Source: Anodontia alba
Lineage: Eukaryota; Mollusca; Bivalvia; Lucinida; Lucinidae
DNA length: 64,000 nt
Assembly (NCBI GenBank): GCA_964016985.1
Contig: OZ024830.1
Coordinates: forward strand, 17,787,691 to 17,851,690
Reading direction: 5' to 3'
Shown here: in pieces, positions 52,951-63,785 of the stretch
How positions within the stretch are numbered: position 1 is the first letter of the stretch
Layout: each line of letters opens with the position of its first letter
Notes under the pieces: model-generated
Seen by the model: only the letters and a program-made list of their open reading frames with translations
What the model was told of the DNA's origin: nothing
Database searches by the model: none
Made by a program: the position numbers and the translations under genes

Positions 52951-53277
52951 AATATATTGGTACACGACGTTCCCTCAAAAAACATTACGTCGAACACAAT
53001 GTTTTGTCGAGATGTCCAATTTGACTACTCCGACAGATGGTCAAACAGCATTTAGCCTATGATAAAATATCTCTAAATTATCCCAATTATGTCCCCTGTC
53101 TTAGCGCAATGATTACCCTCCAGTGGCTAGAGCTACCCTTGTCTCGAACAAATGTTCATGACCCAAAAATTTTCGAGCCATTGAAGTACCAGCGTGTTTT
53201 AGCAAAGTAAAAAGCCTCCCCTTCAATGACTTGATAAGGCCATGTTTTATTGAATATGTAGACATCGCCTTACTTCT

Positions 53278-53522
53278 GAGCCCAGTTGTTCAAAGCTAAC
53301 GACGTCGTTAGTTAACGATTCGTTAAAATTTAAATCGAGTGATACACAAATATGCTGAATTTTTTTGCTGAAAAAATGTGAGTAGCTTTTGCAGTGCAAA
53401 AGCTACTCACATTTTTTTCAGCAAAAAATATCAGAATATTGCATATTGAAGCCGCTAAAACAGTTAACGAAAATACCCTTAACGAGCTCGTTAAGCTAAC
53501 GACGCTTTGAACAACTGGGCCC
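53278..53522. repeat. MITE-D copy, intact
   Basis: GAGCCCAGTTGTTCAAAGCT and GCTTTGAACAACTGGGCCC at the ends. The centre is a long hairpin (GTGAGTAGCTTTTGCA / TGCAAAAGCTACTCAC). Reference copy for the family, 245 bp. Confidence 0.9.
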
Positions 53523-54689
53523 TGGATCATATGTACATTCCACGTATCGTATACACACTGCAAACTGCGACTATATGATTCAAAGACCAGGGGTTAACCA
53601 CGCATAAAAATATACATTTGTTTGGAAGTCTGTATAAATATTACAAATTCTTCAAAAACATACTCTTTTAAATTCAGAATATATTATGTATACAAGCATA
53701 CTCCATGAAAAATTTAGGCCTTCAGTATAGAACAGTCGTGCTATCAATCAGGTCAGAGCCTGCTGTGAGTATCAGGACTTTATCAAACGAGGAAGACGGT
53801 CAAATACGAGACTGTTGACTCGGGGATACTTTAGACCTAAACTGGTGTCAACACTTAAGAAGTACTGCGGGAGGTATAATGACCTTCTCAATCCCTACAA
53901 TGTGGCTGTTCCAAGCTTTATATCAAATGTTTTGCCACAGCCAAGCCATAAACAGATTTTCTAAACACCGGACATTATTTTTTGTATTTTCCAAAATCTC
54001 TTCAGGCTAATAGGAATGATTGGCGAAGCGTGTTTACCAAGTAATGCTTATTTTCCATGGACGCCTGATTACACCTCTTTATTTTGGGCCCCTGTCTGCC
54101 TGTCTATTCCTAATTTAGCCTTTATGTTCATCGACTTTATGATTGTCTGAAATACGACTTTGATTATGTTGACCTAAGACTCATTGACATAACAAAATTT
54201 GAACTATAAAATGTTATCTTACATTAGCAAATTTACTTAGTATTTGCTCTACAAGACGTCTGGCACTAGCGTCTTTCTAAAGAAAAGTTTGTAGCATGTT
54301 GTATTTTCATGGATGGAGTTAAGAAGCTAAATGTCAATGGTCATACGCATTATTGAGAAAAAAAAGAAAGAAAATTTTACTGAAAATGTGATGATAGAAA
54401 ACGTACAGGACACATGATCACATCACAAAACAACCCATCGATGTCGAAAATTAAGACCACAATCTTATCTAGTAAGGATGGCACTGCTAAAAATGTTATA
54501 CAGAGAACCTTTGTAATCCGAACGTCTGAAGTACTTCAGAATTGGTTTATACATTATTTTCTTGAATTCTGAAGGCAATTTTAGACATTTTAGACAAATT
54601 AATACATTCAATCTCTCCTATTAGCCTAATCTCATTTTCGACAAAGTGTCGTTTCGAGTTAACACTCGACGAAATGTCGTAGACCCGCA

Positions 54690-54775
54690 TTATTAATTAA
54701 GAATTTTCAGTTCACCTACACATTATTTAATAAAAAACATCCTAAATCAATCAGTTCACCTAAACACTATTTCAT
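54690..54775 (+). repeat. Isolated units of the 48-bp array
   Basis: TTAATTAAGAATTTTCAGTT and CACCTACACATTATTTAAT repeat the unit of 51640-52950. Confidence 0.8.
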
Positions 54776-55188
54776 AATTTAACATAAAGGCTTCGGACTT
54801 TATTCAGTTTGTGAGTGATTCGATAACTTGACATAAGGACTTTGAGGCTTTATTCGGTTTATGAGTGATTCGTCGGAGTTTTAATTCAGTTTGTGAGTAA
54901 TTCGTAGAAGTTTATACATCGATAAAAATCCACAAACATTATTCCAAAATTGTCATCAAAATATCACAAATGTAGCTAAAAATGTCGATCTAATGAGACG
55001 GCGGAAGGAAAATATATCCGACGGACTCTTGCTCTGGATTTAATTAAAGTGTAAAACTTTTCCTTCAAGCAATCAAATTGCGTGGAAAACGAATGAAGTT
55101 GGGGAGTTGGATTTGTAATAAAATTGAAAGTAAGAGCATAAAAGTATTTTGCTTCTTTGTTGGTTAGAATTAAATGTTTTGTCCAAGT

Positions 55189-55546
55189 ACAGTAAAACTT
55201 CAATGACTCGAACACCGATGCCTCATTTACCGTGGCTGGCTCGATCTTATTTCCCTGGGAAATTCTTCCAATTGTTCTCCATAGGGAACTTCTTCCGATA
55301 GCTCAAGACAACAAATATTAATGGATATTTCAGGGAAAAATCTAATTTTATTATTAAATCGAGGCGATTCTAATGAGTACACTCAACACACTATTATTTT
55401 CTAGATGTTCAAAAATACATCCCTGTCATCTTCTTTTGCCTTCTGAACTGTCGCTATGAATAACACTCAGTGGCTCAAATTAACCATGTCTAGAATAACT
55501 ATCCATGGTCCCAAACATGTTCAAGGCATTGAAGTTCGACTGTAAG
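55189..55546. repeat. MITE-E copy
   Basis: TACAGTAAAACTTCAATGAC and GGCATTGAAGTTCGACTGTA at the ends; centre holds one palindrome arm, GAGGCGATTCTAATGAGTAC. Related to 46226-46590. Confidence 0.8.
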
Positions 55547-55675
55547 TTATGCTGTTGGAAATAAAGTTCTGCCTGTTTTTATTGCTTTCTTTCTTATATA
55601 TCCTTAACTATGGCGGGATGAAGAAAGTATAGATTACAACCATTCTTTGACATTATGTGTTCCACTCAAGCTAAT

Positions 55676-55880
55676 TTAACTCTTACCATGCTTTGGGCGA
55701 ATTCAGAAGACGACAAACTAATGATTTTTTTTATTATTTTTTGCCCAGAAAAATAGGATCTGACACTCCTTAGGAGATAATTTGCAGGAAATGCCAAACC
55801 CTTTTTTCAAGGAAAAAATAAGAAAACTTTTCAAAATGTCATCTGCTGAAATTTTTACCAGGCAGGCAAACCGTTAAGCT
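55676..55880. repeat. MITE-B copy
   Basis: TCTTACCATGCTTTGGGCGA and TCAGAAGACGACAAACTAAT at the left; AAAATGTCATCTGCTGAAAT and CAGGCAGGCAAACCGTTAAG at the right. Hairpin loop partly deleted. Confidence 0.7.
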
Positions 55881-56241
55881 TTATCACCCTGTAAGTTAAG
55901 TCACCAGACGAACATTGATAATTTTCTTACTTTGCACAAAAAATAAGACAATTGTTATTTTGAGCGAATACCAATAAATAAAAATATAAATGGTTGCCTT
56001 TGGAAACAAAGAATACACTAAAAAATGGAGCATTAAAGTTTCTATGAACAATAAGAAAATATTGTAACAAAAAAATGACTGCTTTTATGCATACTCAACG
56101 GGTTAAAGCTTAAGGTTTCAGCCTCGGAACATTTCTGATTTGTATGCATGTTCTTGAGCCATTCTCTGTTAGTAGGCGGTTTAATGAACAAAAATATTTT
56201 CTTAACTGTTTCCTTGGTTTAACCCTTTCATTTGTACAGAC

Positions 56242-56836
56242 TGTTATATAACAGGGTGTTCAATTGTTTTAAACAACATGTTTACTATGTTTCCATAAAT
56301 AGCTTTATTTACAATGTTTCCAAAAATAACTTTCTGGAATGTTCAACATGTTTACAATAACATGATGTTTACGTCCTTGATTCTGGACTGAGTTCTTTTT
56401 GGAATGTCATGGAAGATTTAGAAGTTTCTTGATTGGAACTGGAAAATAAGAGATGCTTGTAGAAAATTCTTTTTCTAGAACCTTCTTTGATATTATATAA
56501 GGAGAACAGATTTTCATCTGGGCATCTTTGTATACTTTCACTGGAAATTATTCTATACTGGATTACTTTAGTATTTTATTCATTCTGGACTTAAATTCTG
56601 AATTCAGGAACATTAAATTGTGGGATCAGAAACTGATATTCAAAGGATTTGTTTTATAAATTCTTGTGGATTAATTTTGAGGGACTTTGTGACATAAACT
56701 TGAAAGGTACTGTTCACTTACATTCTTTTGTTTTGAATCTTATCTTATTTTTTGGATGGAATAAATATTGTTAATAATTTAAAACTTGTTGCTGGTTTCA
56801 CTTTCATTTCTTTCTCGTTACGCCTGGCTCGTAACA
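56242..56836 (+). repeat. 5' LTR (595 bp)
   Basis: Terminal TGTTA/TAACA inverted ends. Contains a TATA box (TATATAA, 56494-56500) and a polyadenylation signal (AATAAA, 56760-56765), the parts expected of U3 and R. Offset to the 3' LTR is 5751 bp throughout. Confidence 0.97.
56494..56500 (+). promoter_or_regulatory. LTR TATA box
   Basis: TATATAA within GATATTATATAAGGAG; the likely promoter for the genomic RNA. The identical site in the 3' LTR is at 62245. Confidence 0.6.
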
Positions 56837-56841
56837 GAAAT

Positions 56842-56859
56842 TGGGGGCTCGTCCGGGAT
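56842..56859 (+). promoter_or_regulatory. Primer binding site, tRNA-Pro type
   Basis: TGGGGGCTCGTCCGGGAT lies five bases after the 5' LTR. It is identical to the well-known 18-nt site that pairs with the 3' end of tRNA-Pro in some retroviruses, and should prime minus-strand DNA synthesis. Confidence 0.85.
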
Positions 56860-57092
56860 CGAACATTTTCTTGAGCTAAAACAAGTTTGAGCTTTTTAAA
56901 GAAAACAAATATTGATTTTTAAAGAAAAAAAAAAAGAAATATTTGTTTGCTATAAAACAAGTACTGACTTTTAAAAAATCTCAGTAAATATAAAAATATT
57001 TGTTTCATAAAAAGCAAGTATTGACTTTTGAAAAATATCAATAAATTAACTCTGATTGAAAATCTACTTGATAAAACCAGCAAAAAGCAATC

Positions 57093-60000
57093 ATGTCATT
57101 TGACCTTCAAGCTTTTATCACTGCGCCTTTGCAGGAACTGTTAGATTTGGCCAAAAAGTCTGATTTGTTGGATATTGCTGCTCACTATGAATTGACTACC
57201 GTCAACAAGTCCATGTTAAAACAGGAAATAAAAAATATTTTGGTTCAATTTTTGGTTGATAAGGAAATTCTTGATTCTTCTGCTTTGTCTCTTGTTCTCG
57301 TAACTCAGACAGGTTTGCATATACGAGAGCTTGAAATTCAGAAGCAAATTGAGTTAGAAAAATTAAGATTAGAACAAGAAAGACAAATGCGGAAGGAAAG
57401 AATGGAAATGGAAGAAAGAGTGCAGAAAGAAAGAATGGAAATGGAAGAGAGGGAGGAAGAAAAAGAAAGACAAATGCAGATAGAAAGGGAAAAATTAAAA
57501 TTTGATACAGAATTAAGAATGAAAGAATTAGAAATGCAAAATATGACGGTAAAACGGCAACCTTTAGACTCTGGCGTTCATTTTGACATTACCAAACACA
57601 TCAGATTAGTTCCCCCTTTTCAAGAAAAAGAGGTTGACAAATATTTTCTTCATTTTGAAAAAGTAGCAGAAAATTTAAAATGGCCAAAGGAGCATTGGAC
57701 CTTGCTTTTGCAAAGTGTTATAATTGGGAAGGCTCGAGAAATTTATACTCAGCTGACTGTCCAGCAGAGCTCCAGTTATGATATTGTAAAGGAATTAATT
57801 CTTAAGGCTTATGAGTTGGTCCCTGAGGCTTACAGGCAAAAATTTAGGAACTGTAAGAAAGAAAATGAGCAGACCCATGTTGAATTTGCTAGAACTAAAG
57901 AACAGTTATTTGACAGGTGGTGTTCTTCGAAAAAAATTGGCTCTGATCATGAAAAACTTAGGCAGCTCATGCTTGTAGAAGAGTTCAAAAGGTGCATAAA
58001 TTCAGACATTAAGTCCTTTTTAGATGAGAAACAGGTTGAAACTTTGGAAGCTGCAGCTCGACTTGCAGATGATTATGCTTTAACACATAAAGTTTCCTTT
58101 ATAAATAAGTCAAATCCCTCTAGAAGACCATTTTTCCCACATTCAGGATCCAAACATAGTCCTAGTAATCCACCTGGTAGTCATAGCCAAACAATTACTC
58201 CCAAACCCAAACCTTCTGGTGAAAATAAAGATCAAAATCCCTTATCTCAACCAATTTGCAATTATTGCAAAAGGACAGGTCATATTATATCTGAATGTTT
58301 ACATTTGAAAAGAAAGAAAGAAAAACAAGAGGGGCTTAAACCTACTGGCCTTACCTCTTTACGGTCAAAACCACAGTCATGTGTTAAGGAGAAAGATCCT
58401 ATCCAGACCGAAAGGCCTGAGACTGATTCTGTTATGGAGATTTATGAACCATTCTTATCAGATGGTTTTGTGTCACTAAATAGTGACTATGCCCAGTCTA
58501 CCCCAATTAAAATCTTACGAGATACTGGAGCTTCTCAATCCCTTATTTTAGCAGATACTCTGCCTTTTTCTGAGAAGACTTCTTCTGGGACAAGTGTCCT
58601 TATTCAGGGTGTAGAGTGTGGATTTGTTAATGTTCCTCTTCATAACATTTATTTATCCTCAGACTTGGTAACTGGTTTAGTGGCTGTTGGTATTCGACCT
58701 TCTTTACCTTTTAAAGGTGTTCACTTACTGTTAGGCAATGACTTAGCAGGAGATAAGGTTGTGGTAAATCCACTTTTGACTACTATACCTTGTCTTGATC
58801 AGCCACCTGATCCCATTGAACAGGAAATCCCTGATCTGTACCCATCTTGTGCTGTTACAAGGGCCATGGCAAAGAAAGCAAAACAGAATGATGGGGAAAT
58901 TGATTTAACTGATACCTTTTTGGGTCAGTCTTTTACAGACGAGATTATTAATTCTCTTTCACCCAGCCTGTCTGGCAAGCAGACAGACTTAAGTGACAAG
59001 TCAGAGTCCAGTCATTACTCTTCAGTATTAAATGACCAAGGTCAAGGTCATGACTTGGTGTCAAGGTCACAACTTTGTAAGGAACAGCATAATGATCCTG
59101 AAATTTTGCCTTTGCTTGAAAGGGCTTTAGATGAGAAAGAAATAGATCAAGTCCCAGTCTGTTTTTATGTCAAAAATGACATTTTAATGAGAAAATGGCG
59201 TCCTCCTGATGTCTCAGCAGAAGACGAGTGGACTGTTAACCACCAAATAGTGGTTCCAAGGGTTTATCGCCCTGAAATTTTGAACTTGGCCCATGAGACT
59301 CCCATGTCAGGTCATTTAGGTGTAAACAAGACCTATCACAAAATTCTTAACCATTTTTACTGGCCAGGGTTAAAATCTGACGTTTCTCAATTTTGTAAAT
59401 CTTGCCATACTTGTCAGATGGTAGGAAAACCCAACCAGACAATACCAAAAGCTCATTTACAGCCCATACCTGCTTTTGATGAACCTTTTAGCAGAATAAT
59501 TATTGACTGTGTTGGTCCCTTGCCTAAAACCAAGGCAGGCCATGAGTATCTTCTCACTATAATGTGTGCTTCTACACGTTTCCCAGAAGCCATTCCACTT
59601 CGGAATATTAAAACAAAGAATATTGTTAAGGCTTTGGTAAAGTTTTTCACATTTGTAGGCCTTCCAAAGTCTGTTCAGTCGGATCAGGGCTCAAATTTCA
59701 TGTCAGGAATTTTTCAACAGGTCATGCATGAGTTGGGAATTACTCAATTTAAATCATCACCTTACCATCCTGAAAGTCAAGGTGCCCTTGAAAGATTTCA
59801 TCAGACACTGAAAAATATGATCAGGTCATACTGCTTTGACACTGAAAAAGATTGGGATGAAGGCATTCATTTGTTGTTGTTTGCCGTTAGAGAATCTGTT
59901 CAGGAATCTCTTGGTTTCAGCCCATTTGAGCTGGTATTTGGCCACACTGTGCGTGGACCTTTGAAACTTTTGAAAGAGAAATTTCTCTCAAATGATGACA

Positions 60001-61856
60001 GTTCTCTGAACTTACTTCAGTATGTATCAGATTTTAAAGACAGACTGTCTAAAGCTTGTGAGGCTGCTCGGACCAATCTTAAGTCAGCACAAAGGAAAAT
60101 GAAACGCTGGTATGATGAAAATGCAAAAGAAAGAAAATTCATGCCTGGAGATAGGGTACTTGCTCTTTTGCCTATTCCTGGCAAACCTTTGCAAGCCAGA
60201 TATTACGGCCCTTACACTGTAGATAAACAGATTAGTGATGTAAATTACATTGTTAACACTCCTGGGAGACGCAAACAAAAACAGTTATGTCATGTTAACA
60301 TGCTTAAACAATACATAGATAGGGATAGCTCTTCTGTTACACCAATTAGTGTTGTTAGTTCAGTCCCTCAGGAACAAAGTGAAATGAACTCTGAAGACAT
60401 GAACTTCATCAAATCTGATCCTGCTTCATCAAAACTTCAGAATTCTGACATTCTAAAGGATCTCGACCAGAAACTTTCACACCTAGATCCAGTCCAAAGA
60501 AAAGAACTGAAACAGTTAATTTATCAATATGAACACTTATTTCCGGACATTCCTACAAGGACTGACAAAATTTATCATAATGTGAATGTTGAGGACTCAC
60601 AACCTGTCAAACAACATCCATATAGAATGAACCCAACAAAACAAAAATATCTTAAGGAGGAAATTCAGTATTTGCTGGACAATGATTTTATTGAACCAAG
60701 TCAAAGTGAATGGAGTTCACCTTGCATTCTTGTGCCAAAACCTGATGGAACATATCGGATGTGCACCGATTACAGGAAGGTCAATAATTTGAGTAAAACA
60801 GACACTTTTCCCATACCAAGAATGGATGACTGTATTGACAAAGTTGGAAATTCAAAATATATAACTAAATTTGATCTTCTGAAAGGATTTTGGCAAATTC
60901 CTCTCACAGAAAGAGCCAAAGAGATCTCAGCATTTGTTACTCCTGATGGATTATATCACTATAAAGTAATGCCTTTCGGAATGAAAAACTCTCCAGCAAC
61001 ATTTCAACGCTTAATCAACACCATAATAGCTGGAATCGAGCATTGCGATGCTTACATCGATGATGCCATCATATACAGTGATGAATGGAATCACCATCTT
61101 GGAACTATCAAAGCATTCTTTGATAAACTAAGTGAAGCAAAATTGACAATAAACCTTGCTAAAAGTGAATTCTGTCATGCAACTTTAACATTTCTAGGAC
61201 ATGTTGTGGGTCATGGTCAGGTTAAACCTATAGAGGCTAAAGTTGAAGCTATTTCAAATTTTCCGGTGCCCACAGGCAAAAGACAACTGATGAGGTTTCT
61301 TGGTATGGCCGGTTATTACAGAAAATTCTGTAATAATTTTTCTGTCATTGCTGAGCCACTGACTAATTTACTTAGTAAAAGAATGAGGTTTAAGTGGACC
61401 AGTGATTGTCAGAATGCCTTTGATAAACTGAAAGCCATACTGAGAAGTGAGCCGGTTCTCTTGGCACCGAATTTTAATAAAGAATTCAAGTTAGCAGTAG
61501 ATGCGAGTGATGTTGGTGCAGGTGGTGTATTACTGCAAGAGGATGACAATGGTGTGGATCATCCAGTTTGTTACTTTTCCAAAAAGTTTAACAAACATCA
61601 AAAGAATTATTCTACAGTAGAGAAAGAATGTTTGTCTCTCATACTTGCTCTTCAACATTTTGAAGTTTATCTGACTTCTTCGTCCTCACCTATTGTTGTT
61701 TTCAGTGATCACAATCCACTGACTTTCATCCATAAGATGAAAAACAAGAATCAGAGGTTGCTCAGATGGAGTCTGTTGTTACAGGAATACAATCTTGACA
61801 TCAGGCATATCAGGGGAAAAGATAATATTATTCCTGATGCCTTGTCAAGAGCATGA
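57093..61856 (+). CDS. Gag-Pol polyprotein with IN before RT
   Basis: 1587 residues, one ORF, no frameshift between gag and pol. Residues 78-150: Glu/Arg/Lys-rich coiled coil. About 240-340: SCAN-like capsid region (PEAYRQKFRNCKKENEQTHV onward). 389-402: zinc knuckle C-x2-C-x4-H-x4-C. 477-480: aspartic protease DTGA. 734-774: integrase zinc finger (H734, H741, C771, C774). Integrase catalytic D805, D864 and E900, with 35 residues between the last two. About 1037-1060: GPY/F-like module (YYGPYTVDKQISDVNYIV). About 1170-1380: reverse transcriptase with KFDLLKGFWQIPL and YIDD at 1321-1324. About 1465-1587: RNase H with D1470, E1510 or E1512, and D1539, ending DALSRA. The ATG at 57093 follows a 230-nt leader and is the first Met of the frame. 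All catalytic residues checked are present, so it may be active. Confidence 0.96.
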   Translation: MSFDLQAFITAPLQELLDLAKKSDLLDIAAHYELTTVNKSMLKQEIKNILVQFLVDKEILDSSALSLVLVTQTGLHIRELEIQKQIELEKLRLEQERQMRKERMEMEERVQKERMEMEEREEEKERQMQIEREKLKFDTELRMKELEMQNMTVKRQPLDSGVHFDITKHIRLVPPFQEKEVDKYFLHFEKVAENLKWPKEHWTLLLQSVIIGKAREIYTQLTVQQSSSYDIVKELILKAYELVPEAYRQKFRNCKKENEQTHVEFARTKEQLFDRWCSSKKIGSDHEKLRQLMLVEEFKRCINSDIKSFLDEKQVETLEAAARLADDYALTHKVSFINKSNPSRRPFFPHSGSKHSPSNPPGSHSQTITPKPKPSGENKDQNPLSQPICNYCKRTGHIISECLHLKRKKEKQEGLKPTGLTSLRSKPQSCVKEKDPIQTERPETDSVMEIYEPFLSDGFVSLNSDYAQSTPIKILRDTGASQSLILADTLPFSEKTSSGTSVLIQGVECGFVNVPLHNIYLSSDLVTGLVAVGIRPSLPFKGVHLLLGNDLAGDKVVVNPLLTTIPCLDQPPDPIEQEIPDLYPSCAVTRAMAKKAKQNDGEIDLTDTFLGQSFTDEIINSLSPSLSGKQTDLSDKSESSHYSSVLNDQGQGHDLVSRSQLCKEQHNDPEILPLLERALDEKEIDQVPVCFYVKNDILMRKWRPPDVSAEDEWTVNHQIVVPRVYRPEILNLAHETPMSGHLGVNKTYHKILNHFYWPGLKSDVSQFCKSCHTCQMVGKPNQTIPKAHLQPIPAFDEPFSRIIIDCVGPLPKTKAGHEYLLTIMCASTRFPEAIPLRNIKTKNIVKALVKFFTFVGLPKSVQSDQGSNFMSGIFQQVMHELGITQFKSSPYHPESQGALERFHQTLKNMIRSYCFDTEKDWDEGIHLLLFAVRESVQESLGFSPFELVFGHTVRGPLKLLKEKFLSNDDSSLNLLQYVSDFKDRLSKACEAARTNLKSAQRKMKRWYDENAKERKFMPGDRVLALLPIPGKPLQARYYGPYTVDKQISDVNYIVNTPGRRKQKQLCHVNMLKQYIDRDSSSVTPISVVSSVPQEQSEMNSEDMNFIKSDPASSKLQNSDILKDLDQKLSHLDPVQRKELKQLIYQYEHLFPDIPTRTDKIYHNVNVEDSQPVKQHPYRMNPTKQKYLKEEIQYLLDNDFIEPSQSEWSSPCILVPKPDGTYRMCTDYRKVNNLSKTDTFPIPRMDDCIDKVGNSKYITKFDLLKGFWQIPLTERAKEISAFVTPDGLYHYKVMPFGMKNSPATFQRLINTIIAGIEHCDAYIDDAIIYSDEWNHHLGTIKAFFDKLSEAKLTINLAKSEFCHATLTFLGHVVGHGQVKPIEAKVEAISNFPVPTGKRQLMRFLGMAGYYRKFCNNFSVIAEPLTNLLSKRMRFKWTSDCQNAFDKLKAILRSEPVLLAPNFNKEFKLAVDASDVGAGGVLLQEDDNGVDHPVCYFSKKFNKHQKNYSTVEKECLSLILALQHFEVYLTSSSSPIVVFSDHNPLTFIHKMKNKNQRLLRWSLLLQEYNLDIRHIRGKDNIIPDALSRA

Positions 61857-61980
61857 TGTCTTGATCTGTGGTTTCCTGTAACTTGCTGTATACAAGATAA
61901 TAATTGCCTTTATCAGTATTTTATTTTATGATAATTTTATGGCAAAAGAAAGCTTTATTACATAAATCTTTCTTTTCCCT

Positions 61981-61992
61981 GAAGAGGGGAAG
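61981..61992 (+). promoter_or_regulatory. Polypurine tract
   Basis: GAAGAGGGGAAG ends exactly at the first base of the 3' LTR and should prime plus-strand synthesis. Confidence 0.9.
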
Positions 61993-62587
61993 TGTTATAT
62001 AACAGGGTGTTCAATTGTTTTAAACAACATGTTTACTATGTTTCCATAAATAGCTTTATTTACAATGTTTCCAAAAATAACTTTCTGGAATGTTCAACAT
62101 GTTTACAATAACATGATGTTTACGTCCTTGATTCTGGACTGAGTTCTTTTTGGAATGTCATGGAAGATTTAGAAGTTTCTTGATTGGAACTGGAAAATAA
62201 GAGATGCTTGTAGAAAATTCTTTTTCTAGAACCTTCTTTGATATTATATAAGGAGAACAGATTTTCATCTGGGCATCTTTGTATACTTTCACTGGAAATT
62301 ATTCTATACTGGATTACTTTAGTATTTTATTCATTCTGGACTTAAATTCTGAATTCAGGAACATTAAATTGTGGGATCAGAAACTGATATTCAAAGGATT
62401 TGTTTTATAAATTCTTGTGGATTAATTTTGAGGGACTTTGTGACATAAACTTGAAAGGTACTGTTCACTTACATTCTTTTGTTTTGAATCTTATCTTATT
62501 TTTTGTGTGGAATAAATATTGTTAATAATTTAAAACTTGTTGCTGGTTTCACTTTCATTTCTTTCTCGTTACGCCTGGCTCGTAACA
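61993..62587 (+). repeat. 3' LTR (595 bp)
   Basis: Same length as the 5' LTR and identical apart from GTGTGG here versus GGATGG there. Its AATAAA is at 62511-62516. Confidence 0.97.
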
Positions 62588-62608
62588 AGACCAAAACCAG
62601 ATACCTGT

Positions 62609-62663
62609 GCAAACAGTGCAGATCCAGATGAGACGGCCGTCTCATCAGGATATACACTGTTTG
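62609..62663. repeat. MITE-C copy
   Basis: GCAAACAGTGCAGATCCAGA and GGATATACACTGTTTG flank TGAGACGGCCGTCTCA, a perfect inner palindrome. Confidence 0.8.
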
Positions 62664-62882
62664 TCATTCTAGGTCTTATTTTAGACTGATACCCATACTT
62701 GCATCAGTGGACATATCTAAATTACAGGATGATAGAGTCTACTTCAGAAACTGAGTGATGTAAAAAGGCTTTATTTAACCATATAAAGCAAAGTTTGATT
62801 TATTCAGGATTCATTTAGAACCGGCAACCTTCACGAACAAATTACATCAACTATGCACCATTAGCCTCGGTACATGACTCAT

Positions 62883-63031
62883 GAAAAAAAAGGTAAGAGA
62901 AAAGTCTAGGGAGTGCCACAATCACAAACCGCAGCCCTTCCCAGACCCCAAGAGGAAGAGGAAACCGACAAATCTAAACAAGCACAAACCGAACAAACGT
63001 ACGAAAAGCACTAAGATTAGCTCTCTCTTCC
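62883..63031 (-). mobile_element. Inverted 3' fragment of the unidentified retroelement (copy C)
   Basis: The reverse complement matches about 41550-41708: CCACAATCACAAACCGCAGC and CCCAGACCCCAAGAGGAAGA correspond to the G-rich text near 41640-41670. The shared 3' end, reversed, is AAAAAGGTAAGAGAAAAGTC. Only about 150 bp remain. Confidence 0.7.
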
Positions 63032-63740
63032 TTTCCTACTCCTTGAAACTTGCCACCAATCTTCATCATTTGTTGCTGCGTCAAAGTAGAAACCATCACG
63101 CTAGGCACAACAACATTCATCTACATTTCCGTCTTGTTCGCCTGGCTCATTTTGGATGGTTATGGCCGTCATAAGTATGAAACGCAAGATTACACTACCA
63201 TCTGTACTGCACGATGATTGCGAAGGTTGGAACGATTTACAGCAATAGAAATTACAATGCGAGATCGGTTCCAACGATATATCGTGAAACAGGTACAAGG
63301 TTTTCCAGTTCGTTCAAAACCACCATATGCAAATCAATGTTAGGGCTTCATTCTCTCTCTAGTGAAAAAAGTTATTCGTAAATTGTCCCCTTTACCCAAA
63401 TTTTCATCTGTACCATTTGATTCTGTTAGGCAAAAGAATCTTAGAAAACTGTTTCTCTATTTGCCAAGCGGTGTTACTATAACCTGGGGGCGTAGCCCAC
63501 ATTATGTGCCAGTTATTGTGTGCTTTTAACCTCTAGTATACTTTAAATTATTGTTCAAACATACTTGGGCTTGACAGGACAGTAAATGTCAGTGAAAGAA
63601 GCAGATTACATAAGCTGTCTTATCATGGTTTACGCAGCTTTGGCGACAGAGGTTAAACGGTAATAATAAATTCCAGCGTTTTCGAAAACCTCTGTTGACC
63701 CAGTTGTCGCTTAGCCAATGAGTAATTGGAAAATATTTCA

Positions 63741-63785
63741 GACCCAGGTCAGACGCCGAATAATGATCAAGGTCTCCACTGTTTG
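63741..63785. repeat. MITE-C copy, shortened
   Basis: CAGACCCAGGTCAGACGCCG and ATCAAGGTCTCCACTGTTTG are the usual arms; the left tip is lost. Confidence 0.6.

Larger units (their letters stand above)
50732..56241. other. Intergenic region between receptor and LTR element
   Basis: Repeats listed separately (MITE-B, MITE-G, 48-bp array, MITE-D, MITE-E). The stretch 53585-54690 has no clear gene; near 53790-53945 one frame reads RGYFRPKLVSTLKKYCGRYN, perhaps a decayed transposon protein. 54780-55180 and 55890-56240 show nothing beyond AT-rich sequence. Confidence 0.6.
56242..62587 (+). mobile_element. Gmr1-like Ty3/gypsy LTR retrotransposon, intact and young
   Basis: 6346 bp with two 595-bp LTRs that start TGTTATATAACA and end CTCGTAACA. 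I see only two base differences between them (near 56756 and 62507), so insertion is recent. It has flanking AGAC on both sides (56238-56241, 62588-62591) as a 4-bp target duplication, a primer binding site next to the 5' LTR, a polypurine tract next to the 3' LTR, and one uninterrupted Gag-Pol ORF. The domain order is Gag, protease, integrase, reverse transcriptase, RNase H, as described for Gmr1-type elements. No envelope ORF. Confidence 0.95.

Noticed and set aside
56242..62587. Endogenous retrovirus with envelope
   Set aside because: The ORF ends with RNase H and only about 136 nt separate it from the 3' LTR, so there is no room for an envelope gene.
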